NCBI RefSeq assembly: GCF_900105615.1
Contig: NZ_LT630003.1
Location: forward strand, 3,422,501-3,486,500
Reading direction: 5' to 3'
Length of the DNA stretch: 64,000 nt
From: Lacrimispora sphenoides JCM 1415
GTDB taxonomy: Bacteria; Bacillota; Clostridia; Lachnospirales; Lachnospiraceae
The translations under genes were made by a program, and so were the position numbers. Below the pieces are notes generated by a model. That model saw only the letters and a list, made by a program, of their open reading frames with translations. It was not told the origin of the DNA and did no database searches. Shown in pieces: positions 52,448 through 60,463 of this stretch. The first letter of the stretch is position 1; the number at the start of each line of letters is the position of its first letter.

Positions 52448-53575
52448 TCAGTTCTGCCGCATCTCATATACTTCCCGTATTCCCCTGAAGGAAAGCGCAC
52501 CTTCCGGTTCCCCTATGGCATCACACAACCTCTCACCTACATCACAGTAACCTTGAACCAACGCATCCGGAACTTCATCAAGTGCAAACATCCAATTTAT
52601 CACATCGGTAAAGAAGTCCTGGCGCTGTCCTAACACGGAGGCTCGGCTAAACAATGTCAAATCCCAGTCATTCTTCGTTATGATTTTCTCTGTATACTTA
52701 TGAGTAAAAATATCAATAACACCAGATATCTTTGTTTCAATCGAAGCCTGTGAATTTAGGAGTACAGCTACCGTGTCCTTTATCGCATTCATGTAGACTA
52801 TCAATAAGAAACTTTCATTTCTTGAAGTAAGATATCCTGCTTTGTTGAGCAAAAAGTCGCACGTGAATTCAAAAAGCAAACGATCGGAATCTATGCGCAA
52901 GGGCATAAATTGGTAAGATGATGACTTAGGAGACACATAATACCTATGCAATATCTCAGGGAAAATCCCAGCGCGCTTTGCATGACGAAAGGTCTCTATT
53001 GCAAAAATAGTATCTCCACCGTAACAAACCTGCCTGGATAAATCAAAATTACATTGCTTTATAAGAGGAATATGGTACAACTTTGCCCATATCGTTCGCA
53101 TAAATTGATGGTAACTTGCAAAATATCCGCCAAAGCTCTCCCCTTCTAAAATAAGGGTATTGTTAGTTTTTCGAGCACTCATAACAGTATTAGTGGAAGC
53201 TTTAATAAATTCACTTCCACATGAAGCAATTTCAAGGTCATTCATATCAATTTCAAATAACATTTTTTCCAGAAACGTGGGCATATACTCGTCATCAGAA
53301 TCAAGAACTGTAAAATATCCTCCATTATAATTATCAAGTATTGAAGGGAGAGCATCAAAGAAATACCATATATTATTCCTTTCCAATCTCTCAAGCCTGA
53401 TTCGGCCATCTATTTGAGCATATTTTTCAATAATACTACCTGTTTTATCTATAGAACCATTATCCACACAATAACATATCCACTTTTCATGCGTTTGGTT
53501 AAGTATACTGTTTAATGCGCGTTCAATTGTAGTTTCTGCATTAAAAGCTTGTATATAAATAATGACCTGCTCCAT
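52448..53575 (-). CDS. Family 2 glycosyltransferase
   Basis: The 375-residue protein has a GT-A fold (about 1-220): NAETTIERALNSILNQTHEK, CVDNGSIDKTG, and the metal-binding DSDD at about 92-95 (FTVLDSDDEYM). The C-terminal 150 residues are helical and not recognised. It probably transfers a sugar from a nucleotide donor. As the last gene of a cassette next to flagellin it may act in flagellin glycosylation; donor and acceptor are unknown. Confidence 0.82.
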   Translation of the reverse strand: MEQVIIYIQAFNAETTIERALNSILNQTHEKWICYCVDNGSIDKTGSIIEKYAQIDGRIRLERLERNNIWYFFDALPSILDNYNGGYFTVLDSDDEYMPTFLEKMLFEIDMNDLEIASCGSEFIKASTNTVMSARKTNNTLILEGESFGGYFASYHQFMRTIWAKLYHIPLIKQCNFDLSRQVCYGGDTIFAIETFRHAKRAGIFPEILHRYYVSPKSSSYQFMPLRIDSDRLLFEFTCDFLLNKAGYLTSRNESFLLIVYMNAIKDTVAVLLNSQASIETKISGVIDIFTHKYTEKIITKNDWDLTLFSRASVLGQRQDFFTDVINWMFALDEVPDALVQGYCDVGERLCDAIGEPEGALSFRGIREVYEMRQN

Positions 53576-53593
53576 AATCCGTATAGCTCCTTA

Positions 53594-54406
53594 TTACAAT
53601 AATTGTTCTGCTGCCGGGTAACGTTTTGCTTTATCATCAGTCCCTGCATCCCCACTGCAATAATTGCAGGCAGACAGATATCTTGCATTTGCAATCTTCT
53701 GGAACTTATCACGTTTTTCCTGGCGGCTTAAGTTATCACTTAATAAATCAACATAATCATCTGGAACATCAGGTATCAGCCCCAGTTCCATCCCCCTCTG
53801 AGAGCGCGAACACCAATGGACTTTACCGTTATGAGTGCGCCAGTTTCCGCGAAGAATAGAGGTGACCGAGCAACTATGAAATACTCGGTTTAGTTCTTCT
53901 GGCATTCTGTTTTTTGCTTCCCAGCCACCAAAATCTACCCAGCCACCAAATGATTGATCATCTCCATAATACTTTTCAATCTTACAGGTTATTCCCTCAT
54001 CCATAAGGGCTTTAACAGTCTTTATCTCCCTTTCCGGATTAATTCCATAAAGCGACAACTGTACCACAATTTTTTCTTTATAGCGTTTAATAGTATTTAA
54101 TATATTTTGAGAAACAGGCACTGTTGTATTGGTAAAAAGCATCAATTTATCAAAACATTCTTCATAGCCCATTGCAACTTCAATAAGTTCGGAAAGCCTG
54201 GGGTGCAAAAAAGGCTCCCCACCTCCCGTTAAATGCAGTGTTTTAATCCTATCTGCTACATCAAATGCTGCATCTAATATTTTCTGTGCTTCCTCAACAG
54301 TCATATCAGGAAACGGTTTGTTTTGCGGTACATATTCACAACATAATTTGCATTTCAAATTGCATCGTGTAAGAATAACAAGGGAAAACTTTTCCAAAAT
54401 GAACAT
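53594..54406 (-). CDS. Radical SAM protein, sister copy A
   Basis: The 270-residue protein has the iron-sulfur motif Cys15-x3-Cys19-x2-Cys22 (RCNLKCKLCCE), the SAM-binding TGGGEPF (about 61-67), an FGGW motif (about 154-157, repeated as FGGWEAK) and a C-terminal CNYCSG...RYPAAEQL. It shares all these with the next gene upstream. I start at the ATG of MFILEKF, after AAAGGAATTTATT; the longer frame would overlap its neighbour. Likely a sugar or peptide modifying enzyme; substrate unknown. Confidence 0.85.
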   Translation of the reverse strand: MFILEKFSLVILTRCNLKCKLCCEYVPQNKPFPDMTVEEAQKILDAAFDVADRIKTLHLTGGGEPFLHPRLSELIEVAMGYEECFDKLMLFTNTTVPVSQNILNTIKRYKEKIVVQLSLYGINPEREIKTVKALMDEGITCKIEKYYGDDQSFGGWVDFGGWEAKNRMPEELNRVFHSCSVTSILRGNWRTHNGKVHWCSRSQRGMELGLIPDVPDDYVDLLSDNLSRQEKRDKFQKIANARYLSACNYCSGDAGTDDKAKRYPAAEQLL

Positions 54407-54425
54407 AATAAATTCCTTTCTTACT

Positions 54426-55307
54426 TTATGAATCAATGTGTAACTGTTCGGCAGGCAAATACCGTTTGCTATCCGAACATAGTCCATTGCAATATCTGCA
54501 TGCATCAAAATAGCTCATCTGGAAGAAATGAATAATCTTCTTACGTTTTTCTTTATCCGATAATTCCTCATCAAACAAGTCAACAACTTCTTCCGAAGGA
54601 GTTTGAACCCCCTTCAGCCCATTTAATTGATCAGTTACCATACACGGTGTTAATTTTCCATCTCGTATTCTGATTGCAAGACCAATCTTTGCGTTAATGG
54701 CACACTTTTTAAATAACTTTTCTGCTTCTTCAGGAGTATTCTTTAATGATAAATCACCATAATCAATCCAGCCTCCAAAATGCAGTTCTTTTTCGTTTTG
54801 AGGGCGCAGAATAAAATCTATTCCATATTCTTTAAGTTTTTGTTTAGCAGCTGTAGCATTAGGGGAAATACTCCCATAATCATCAATCAACACATCTGCC
54901 TGATCTTTAAATTGCTTCAAAACAGCACATAGCTCATCACTTGGAACAAGTGTCCCATTTGTTAAAATACGCACCCGCCCAAACTGATCTTTATACCTCA
55001 GAAGCCTCCGCATTATATCCGATAAATCATTTCTAGTAAGTGGTTCACCACCAGAAACGTCAACTTTCTCAGTAAAAGTAACCAGCCGGAAGTATTGATC
55101 CAAGCTTTTATATATTTCGTCAAGTGTTGGATGGTATCGTTTCTCAAAGTAGGCAGTACGTTCTGCACACAGCTTACACTTTAAAGTACAGCGATGAGTA
55201 GTGATCAAACACACTTTTAAAAGATTTAATTCTTCATTAATTTCATCATATTCCATTGAGCCATCATAAAAATGGCGTATTTCCTTTGCATTATTCAACT
55301 TTTTCAT
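54426..55307 (-). CDS. Radical SAM protein, sister copy B
   Basis: The 293-residue protein has Cys40-x3-Cys44-x2-Cys47 (RCTLKCKLCAE), SGGEPLTRNDL (about 92-102), FGGWIDYGD (about 184-192) and a C-terminal CRYCNGLC...RYLPAEQL, with extra cysteines that could hold a second cluster. It is clearly a paralogue of copy A. Its N-terminus is about 25 residues longer. The two lie in tandem between an FkbM methyltransferase and a glycosyltransferase. Reaction unknown. Confidence 0.85.
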   Translation of the reverse strand: MKKLNNAKEIRHFYDGSMEYDEINEELNLLKVCLITTHRCTLKCKLCAERTAYFEKRYHPTLDEIYKSLDQYFRLVTFTEKVDVSGGEPLTRNDLSDIMRRLLRYKDQFGRVRILTNGTLVPSDELCAVLKQFKDQADVLIDDYGSISPNATAAKQKLKEYGIDFILRPQNEKELHFGGWIDYGDLSLKNTPEEAEKLFKKCAINAKIGLAIRIRDGKLTPCMVTDQLNGLKGVQTPSEEVVDLFDEELSDKEKRKKIIHFFQMSYFDACRYCNGLCSDSKRYLPAEQLHIDS

Positions 55308-55325
55308 ACTGTGAAACTCCTTTAT

Positions 55326-56474
55326 TTAGACTGCATACAACACCGTTTCCCAAAAATAATGAGCATAGTGGCGTAAGACAAATTTATAGTCAGGATTATA
55401 ACTATGAATTAATTCTGTTAACTCATAGAGATCTTCAGGCTTATGGTAAACGCAAATGGCAAGCTTGGGTTTAGCTGTCTGAATCACATTTTTCGCTCCG
55501 AGCAATGCATTTTTCTCAGCTCCTTCAATATCCATCTTGATAAAAGTAGGGACCTCCGACGTGTTTGCAAAGAAATGATCCAGCGAGGTCACATCCACAG
55601 AAACCACATTATCTCCTGTTATATCAGCATCTTCTATTATCGTTCCTCCAGAAGCCTGTGCGCCATTGGATGAGGCAAACTTCAGCTTTGTCTGCTTACT
55701 GTGCAGTCCCCGTGGAATAACTTCAATATTAGAGTTGCATTCATATTGACTCAAGTTTTTCCGAGCCTTTTCCCTGGATAAAATATCCGGTTCAAAACCA
55801 TAGTAATAATTGAACTTTCCATTTGTCTGACGAATAAATTCTTCAGCTGTGTCCCCTGTAAAAAAACCACCATCCACAAAAACTTCATGCTCACTCAACT
55901 GTATGATACCTTTTTCAAAATATTGGGGAGAATCAGATTTTTTTATAGAAGTACCAAAAAGGTATGATTTCATCCTGGCAATAATAATCTGCTTGGATAT
56001 CTCATCTGTAAAAAAATCATACATTCTCTCATAACCGTCAATGTATGGCTGTAATTGGTCTAAGCTAAACTGCTGTAAATCCAGCTGTTGGTGATCCAAC
56101 TGTTTTAACAAAAGTAATTGGTCTTCTCCAAAGCCTAAATCAAGTAATTGCTGGCGAATGATAAAGCAAGCTTTATCATTGGTAATAATGACTACGGCTG
56201 TAGGATACATCTTTATTAACTCGTCAGCAGTAATGATTGGAGTATGGCCTGCAGGGGTAACCCCCTTCACAAAATTATCACAAAAGCAAGTAATCTCTAT
56301 TCCTCTGGAGACCAGTCGTTCATATACAAAATCTCCAATCCAGGCTGCCCCAAACAGCACAAGCGGCCGGCCCGCAACCTTTTGTTCAAATTCTCGGAAT
56401 GCTTGATCCGCTGTCTGCAGATTACCATTCCATTGCCGTTGTATTATATCGTATTCTTTTCTGAAGCTTTCCAT
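55326..56474 (-). CDS. FkbM-family methyltransferase with N-terminal Rossmann-like domain
   Basis: The roughly 382-residue protein has an N-terminal nucleotide-binding-like region (RPLVLFGAAWIGDFVYERLV, about 31-50; FCDN), a Gln/Leu-rich linker (about 125-145) and a C-terminal FkbM methyltransferase (VFVDGGFFTGDTAEEF at about 197-212; FIKMDIEGAEKNAL; LAICVYHKPEDL). FkbM enzymes O-methylate sugars or polyketides using SAM. Start at 56474 follows GAGAGG and shares one base with the preceding stop (TAATG). Confidence 0.88.
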   Translation of the reverse strand: MESFRKEYDIIQRQWNGNLQTADQAFREFEQKVAGRPLVLFGAAWIGDFVYERLVSRGIEITCFCDNFVKGVTPAGHTPIITADELIKMYPTAVVIITNDKACFIIRQQLLDLGFGEDQLLLLKQLDHQQLDLQQFSLDQLQPYIDGYERMYDFFTDEISKQIIIARMKSYLFGTSIKKSDSPQYFEKGIIQLSEHEVFVDGGFFTGDTAEEFIRQTNGKFNYYYGFEPDILSREKARKNLSQYECNSNIEVIPRGLHSKQTKLKFASSNGAQASGGTIIEDADITGDNVVSVDVTSLDHFFANTSEVPTFIKMDIEGAEKNALLGAKNVIQTAKPKLAICVYHKPEDLYELTELIHSYNPDYKFVLRHYAHYFWETVLYAV

Positions 56475-57412
56475 TAAATATACCTCTCTACCCATTTTAT
56501 TTCAAAATCAAGAATATGTGGACTTGCTAAAAACTCACCTTTATGCTCTGCCAGCTCGCTTTTCATCTCCAAAAGATGCGCTGCACAACCGTTAAGCTTG
56601 TTTATAAAAATCTTATTTACCATTGAAATCTGAAACGACCAATCAAAATACCACCAATAATTCGACTGCTGCGGAAAATGTTTACATAGCCATACGGTAC
56701 GTTCACGATATGCATTACGATACGACTCCAAATATTCTGCAGTAATCAATCCATCTTTTGTGGTGATACATGAATTATTCCCCCTATGGCGATAAACACG
56801 GTATTTCGGCAAACCATATGATACTACGGTTCCGGCATTTCCCAAGACTTTATACATCAGAGATATATCATCATACCGTCCAACTTCGTCAAAGTACAGT
56901 CCTTGGTATACCTTTCGGGAAATCAATTTAGTAGGAAACCCTGTATTGTAGCGTTTTCGCCACATCAGGGCAATGATCGCCTGCTCAGCATTCATCACAA
57001 GAATGTCATTGAACACACCAACCGGAATAACCTCTCCATCCTCATCCTTCATTGCACCACATATAGAAACATCGGAATTATATACAATAGCGAGAGTATA
57101 GAGAAACTCCAATAGGTCTGGTTCGCAGGTATCATCATCATCGACAAAGGTAATGTAGTCGCCTGTTGCAATCTTCAATCCCGCATTGCGCCCCGATCCG
57201 ATATTACCACGTTCTCTATGTATCACACTGATCCTGGCATCTTTTCGGGCATACTCATCGACAATTACGCCAGATCGATCTGTCGAACCATTGTCTACGA
57301 TAATAAACTCAAAATCCGTAAATGTTTGGGCAAGAATGCTTTCGATCATCCGCCTGACCAACATTTCTCGATTGTATGTCAACATTATTACACTAATTTT
57401 CGGTATCCTCAT
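56474..57412 (-). CDS. Family 2 glycosyltransferase
   Basis: The 312-residue GT-A enzyme has MLTYNREMLVRRMIESILAQ (about 10-29), IVDNGSTDRSG, RNAGLKIATGDY and the metal motif DDDD (about 91-94, FVDDDDTCEP). A GRYDDISLMYK acceptor-side acid follows near 180. It is translationally coupled to the FkbM gene. Probably adds one sugar of a surface or flagellin glycan. Confidence 0.88.
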   Translation of the reverse strand: MRIPKISVIMLTYNREMLVRRMIESILAQTFTDFEFIIVDNGSTDRSGVIVDEYARKDARISVIHRERGNIGSGRNAGLKIATGDYITFVDDDDTCEPDLLEFLYTLAIVYNSDVSICGAMKDEDGEVIPVGVFNDILVMNAEQAIIALMWRKRYNTGFPTKLISRKVYQGLYFDEVGRYDDISLMYKVLGNAGTVVSYGLPKYRVYRHRGNNSCITTKDGLITAEYLESYRNAYRERTVWLCKHFPQQSNYWWYFDWSFQISMVNKIFINKLNGCAAHLLEMKSELAEHKGEFLASPHILDFEIKWVERYI

Positions 57413-57544
57413 AAATCCTACACTTTCTATTACGCAATGCTATTATTCCAGCAGTATTTCAATGCGTCTTTTCCTTTGAACTCTCATGCATAGCACTTGT
57501 AGCTATTCAACTATCCATTACGATTTTTATCTTTCTAACACTTA
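57413..57544. other. Gap between two glycosyltransferase genes
   Basis: No gene, terminator or convincing promoter is seen in this 132-base AT-rich stretch. The ribosome site before the gene at 57412 is weak (TAGGA). Confidence 0.4.
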
Positions 57545-58876
57545 TTAAAAAATATCTCCTACCTTTGAGAGAGACTCACGCTCCACCTCTGACAACATAG
57601 CATAAACCTGTTTTTCTAATGCAGGATAGGGGACTTTTTCCGATACCTTTATTAAGAAAACCTTATTTTTAAAAGAAGAAAGGTCATAAAGCTTTGATAA
57701 AAAGCCAAATGTGGCATCAGCAGTTTCTTCTTCACCCGGTTCTTGTTTCAAGAGCAACAGCATGTCCATTAATACAGTAAAGAGATACGGATTCATTCTA
57801 AGAGACAGAACCCCATATCGGATCACATCAGACGGAGTCCCGTACATTTTGCAGATTCCAAAAAGCATCTGATATACCTCAGCGAGAACCCCCACCATTG
57901 CTACCTTACCATCTCCTTTATACTGATCCAGCAAATTCAAAGCCTGTTCCAGATAACGTTTGGCCTTTTGCATCTCTCCCCGCTGATAAAACCATAATCC
58001 CGTCCAATATTCCAGATCAGGGGAAGAGCCTGCGAAATCCTTTGCCTCTTGATAAATAGCTATAATATCTTCTTCCTGTCCAGAATTCTTTCTATATTTT
58101 ATCTTAATCAGCTTTGTAAAGTCTCCCCTTTTTCTATCTTTACCGAAAGAAGACTCTTCCCGCTCTATGGCCTTTAAACAAGCCTCTTCTGCTTCATTAA
58201 ACCGATTTACCACATAAAGAGAATCTGCCAGATAGGACCATGTATCTCCATTTAAAGGATTTTCTTCTAATTCTCTTTTTAAAAGAGAAATATTCCGATC
58301 TATCTTCCCCGTCTCTTCGTAGACAGACTCTGCATAGCCGGTATGGCTAATGGTAAGATCCTCTGTTGCATCAAGAATTGTTAATTTTATATCAGCAGAA
58401 AGGGATAACGATTCATGTATCCTGTTTTTATAACGAAGTTCCGGGATGTTCCTGAAAATCCGGCATTGAGGAAATATGTTAATCACTCCTCCCGAATCAT
58501 TAAGGTTAGCCATTGTACAATTCAATGCCACGGCCCGTAGGGCAGGGGAAAGGTCTTTATCCAGTTTTCTTAATAGGGGCAGGATCTTTTTCGCCTCCCC
58601 GTCAGAAAAATACTCATCCGCATCCAGAAATGCAATCCAGTTTCCTTTCGCCTGTTCCAAGGCAAAATTCTTGGCAGCAGAAAAATCATCGTTCCAGGAA
58701 TAATGAAAAACCTTTGCCCCCATCTCTTTTGCAATCTCAACGGTATTGTCAGAAGAACCAGTGTCCACAACGATTTGCTCCCAGACAATATCTTTTCCCC
58801 AGCTTAAAGCACGCCGGATATTCTTTTCTTCATTTTTAACAATCATGCATTGGGAAAGCCGCGTTACAGACTTCAT
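57545..58876 (-). CDS. Family 2 glycosyltransferase with TPR-like region
   Basis: The 443-residue protein has a compact GT2 domain (about 1-200: SQCMIVKNEEKNIRRALSWG, IVVDTGSSDNTVEIAKEMGA, metal motif FLDADEYF) followed by helical TPR-like repeats (about 205-410: WSYLADSLYVVNRFNEAEEA; YWTGLWFYQRGEMQKAKRYL). Enzymes of this build are often next to flagellin genes and glycosylate flagellin. It lies directly downstream of hag beyond a strong terminator, so it may be expressed by read-through. Confidence 0.88.
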   Translation of the reverse strand: MKSVTRLSQCMIVKNEEKNIRRALSWGKDIVWEQIVVDTGSSDNTVEIAKEMGAKVFHYSWNDDFSAAKNFALEQAKGNWIAFLDADEYFSDGEAKKILPLLRKLDKDLSPALRAVALNCTMANLNDSGGVINIFPQCRIFRNIPELRYKNRIHESLSLSADIKLTILDATEDLTISHTGYAESVYEETGKIDRNISLLKRELEENPLNGDTWSYLADSLYVVNRFNEAEEACLKAIEREESSFGKDRKRGDFTKLIKIKYRKNSGQEEDIIAIYQEAKDFAGSSPDLEYWTGLWFYQRGEMQKAKRYLEQALNLLDQYKGDGKVAMVGVLAEVYQMLFGICKMYGTPSDVIRYGVLSLRMNPYLFTVLMDMLLLLKQEPGEEETADATFGFLSKLYDLSSFKNKVFLIKVSEKVPYPALEKQVYAMLSEVERESLSKVGDIF

Positions 58877-58900
58877 AATAAAAACTCCTCCTGATTTATT

Positions 58901-58938
58901 ATAAAATTCCCCCGGAAGAAAGTTCTTCCGGGGGAAGT
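58901..58938 (-). terminator. Strong terminator after flagellin gene
   Basis: On the minus strand a stem CCCCCGGAAGAA / TTCTTCCGGGGG with a 3-base loop is followed by AATTTTATAATAAAT. A strong terminator suits a highly expressed gene. Confidence 0.88.
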
Positions 58939-58964
58939 GTTGTCAAAACGGAATAGCAAGAGAA

Positions 58965-59789
58965 TTACTTTAATAACTGTAAAACTCCCTGAGGAAGCTG
59001 ATTTGCCTGAGCAAGCATAGCCTGAGAAGCCTGTACAAGAATGTTGTTCTTGGTATAAGACATCATTTCCTTAGCCATATCAACGTCACGGATGCGGCTC
59101 TCAGCTGCTGTCATGTTTTCGCTGGTAACTCCAAGGTTGTTGATTGTATGCTCAAGACGGTTCTGTAAAGCACCTAAATCACCACGGGTACTGGATACAG
59201 CATTGATTGCATCCTTAATCGTAGCAACTGCAGCCTGAGCGCCAGTCTGAGTGCTGATATCTACACCGCTAAGTGTAAGGCTAGCAGCATCCATATTACC
59301 GATTGTTACTGTTAACTGGTTGAAGGTATCGGAAGTATCACCAATCTGTAGTGTTAAACCAGAAGACTGAGTACCATCAAGCAGATTAAGACCATTGAAG
59401 TTTGTGCCTTTGGCGATACGGTCAATTTCAGATGTTAAGGAAGTTACTTCCTTCTGAAGGTTCTCACGATCAATATCATTCTGATAAGTTCCGTTAGCTG
59501 ACTGGTGAGCCAGTTCAACCATACGATTTAACATAGAGTGAACTTCTGTTAAAGCGCCTTCAGCGGTCTGTACCAGAGAGATACCATCATTAGCGTTCTT
59601 CTGAGCTGTCTCAAGACCTGTAATCTGTGCTCTCATCTTCTCAGAAATAGCCAGACCAGCTGCGTCGTCGCCTGCACGGTTGATTTTGTAACCAGAAGAT
59701 AATTTCTCAAGGTTCTTGCTTACTGCTGTGTTGTTGGTTCCTAACTGTCTGTGTGAGTTTAAAGCTGCGATGTTGTGTTGAATTCTCAT
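58965..59789 (-). CDS. hag: Flagellin
   Basis: The 274-residue flagellin consists mainly of D0/D1: N-terminus MRIQHNIAALNSHRQLGTNN with INRAGDDAAGLAISEKMRAQ, and C-terminus SRIRDVDMAKEMMSYTKNNI with ASQAMLAQANQLPQGVLQLL. The outer domain is minimal (about 150-190), so the filament should be smooth unless glycosylated; Ser/Thr residues there would be sites for the nearby glycosyltransferases. CAAGGAGG precedes the ATG. Its long leader has three hairpins and a candidate CsrA site. Confidence 0.97.
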   Translation of the reverse strand: MRIQHNIAALNSHRQLGTNNTAVSKNLEKLSSGYKINRAGDDAAGLAISEKMRAQITGLETAQKNANDGISLVQTAEGALTEVHSMLNRMVELAHQSANGTYQNDIDRENLQKEVTSLTSEIDRIAKGTNFNGLNLLDGTQSSGLTLQIGDTSDTFNQLTVTIGNMDAASLTLSGVDISTQTGAQAAVATIKDAINAVSSTRGDLGALQNRLEHTINNLGVTSENMTAAESRIRDVDMAKEMMSYTKNNILVQASQAMLAQANQLPQGVLQLLK

Positions 59790-59794
59790 ATGTA

Positions 59795-59834
59795 TTTCCT
59801 CCTTGAATGTGTTACAGGGAAATCCTTTTCCCTG
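59795..59834 (-). promoter_or_regulatory. Candidate CsrA-binding region of the hag leader
   Basis: On the minus strand an 8-base stem (CAGGGAAA / TTTCCCTG) shows AGGA in its four-base loop, giving AAGGAT, and 23 bases later comes the ribosome site CAAGGAGG. One GGA in a hairpin loop plus one in the ribosome site is the layout of the B. subtilis hag leader, where CsrA represses translation. Confidence 0.65.
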
Positions 59835-59844
59835 AATGTAATGT

Positions 59845-59866
59845 TTTCCTAATTAAAATTAGGAAA
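59845..59866 (-). repeat. Perfect hairpin in the hag leader
   Basis: TTTCCTAATT / AATTAGGAAA with a 2-base loop: a perfect 10-base stem directly upstream of the CsrA-type hairpin. Likely an mRNA stability element. Confidence 0.6.
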
Positions 59867-59884
59867 TAAGAAAATAATTTTGAC

Positions 59885-59921
59885 GGAACCTATGCGGGGT
59901 ACCATCCGCAATTATGGCTCC
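59885..59921 (-). repeat. First hairpin of the hag leader
   Basis: On the minus strand GGAGCC...GCGG pairs with CCGC...GGTTCC around an 8-base loop (ATGGTACC) with an internal loop. No T-run follows, so it is not a terminator. Confidence 0.5.
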
Positions 59922-60012
59922 AAATTTCTGACACTTGTGTCTTCGGAAGAGTAGATGACTTAGGATTCTAAAGAATTTAACTATGTCTCTATTTAACTTC
60001 CTTTCATGTACA

Positions 60013-60040
60013 TTATCGTATCAAAGGGAATAAAAGATAA
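60013..60040 (-). promoter_or_regulatory. Candidate sigma-D promoter for hag
   Basis: On the minus strand TTATC (60040-60036), 15 bases, TACGATAA (60020-60013). This would give a leader of about 215 bases. The -35 is identical to that of the fliD promoter. Confidence 0.6.
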
Positions 60041-60140
60041 GTCTTTTTTTAATATTTTTAAATATTTTTCCATCTTCATTTTTAATAGAAATACCGGTCT
60101 GCCAAATACCATGTAAATAAGTGTTATCTTGTCACTATCT

Positions 60141-60172
60141 AAAAGGGGATATGCCTCGGCATCCCCCTTTCC
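60141..60172 (-). terminator. Terminator after yjfB
   Basis: On the minus strand AAGGGGGATGCC-GA-GGCATATCCCCTTTT forms a stem of about 12 pairs with one or two bulges, ending in TTTT. It separates yjfB from hag and implies hag has its own promoter. The gap 59790-60176 holds only this terminator, the hag promoter and the hag leader. Confidence 0.8.
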
Positions 60173-60176
60173 CTCT

Positions 60177-60368
60177 TTATGCTTTAGTATTAACAATCTG
60201 CCCAATCCCATTTACAGGCATCTGTTTAGGAAACGCCGTCTCCACCATCTTAAGCAATCCCTCCGCAGCAACTTCCTGAGAGTCCATAGCTTTCTTCGCA
60301 ACGCTGATTCCTGCACTCTGCTGTACTCTAGCAAGGCTCATCTCCATGCTCATTGCGCCAATATCCAT
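60177..60368 (-). CDS. YjfB family putative motility protein
   Basis: The 63-residue protein fits YjfB: MDIGAMSMEMSLARVQQSAG, then ISVAKKAMDSQEVAAEGLLK. Function is unknown; family members occur with flagellar genes in Firmicutes. I place the start at the ATG at 60368, 10 bases after AAAGGAG; a TTG nine bases earlier is too near the ribosome site. It has a near-perfect sigma-D promoter and its own terminator, so it forms a single-gene late unit. Confidence 0.88.
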   Translation of the reverse strand: MDIGAMSMEMSLARVQQSAGISVAKKAMDSQEVAAEGLLKMVETAFPKQMPVNGIGQIVNTKA

Positions 60369-60431
60369 CCCTTTCAATCTCCTTTCACAGAATACACCTC
60401 ATGGCAATTCCCGGTTTATCTTCCTATATTT

Positions 60432-60459
60432 ATATCGGCTATATTATTCACTTATATAA
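60432..60459 (-). promoter_or_regulatory. Sigma-D promoter for yjfB
   Basis: On the minus strand TTATA (60459-60455), 15 bases, a perfect GCCGATAT (60439-60432). It lies just after the histidine kinase stop. Confidence 0.75.
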
Positions 60460-60463
60460 TATA

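Noticed and set aside
59993..60211. A 72-codon minus-strand frame between hag and yjfB
   Set aside because: It overlaps the end of yjfB, runs through the yjfB terminator and the hag promoter, and has no ribosome site; best read as non-coding.
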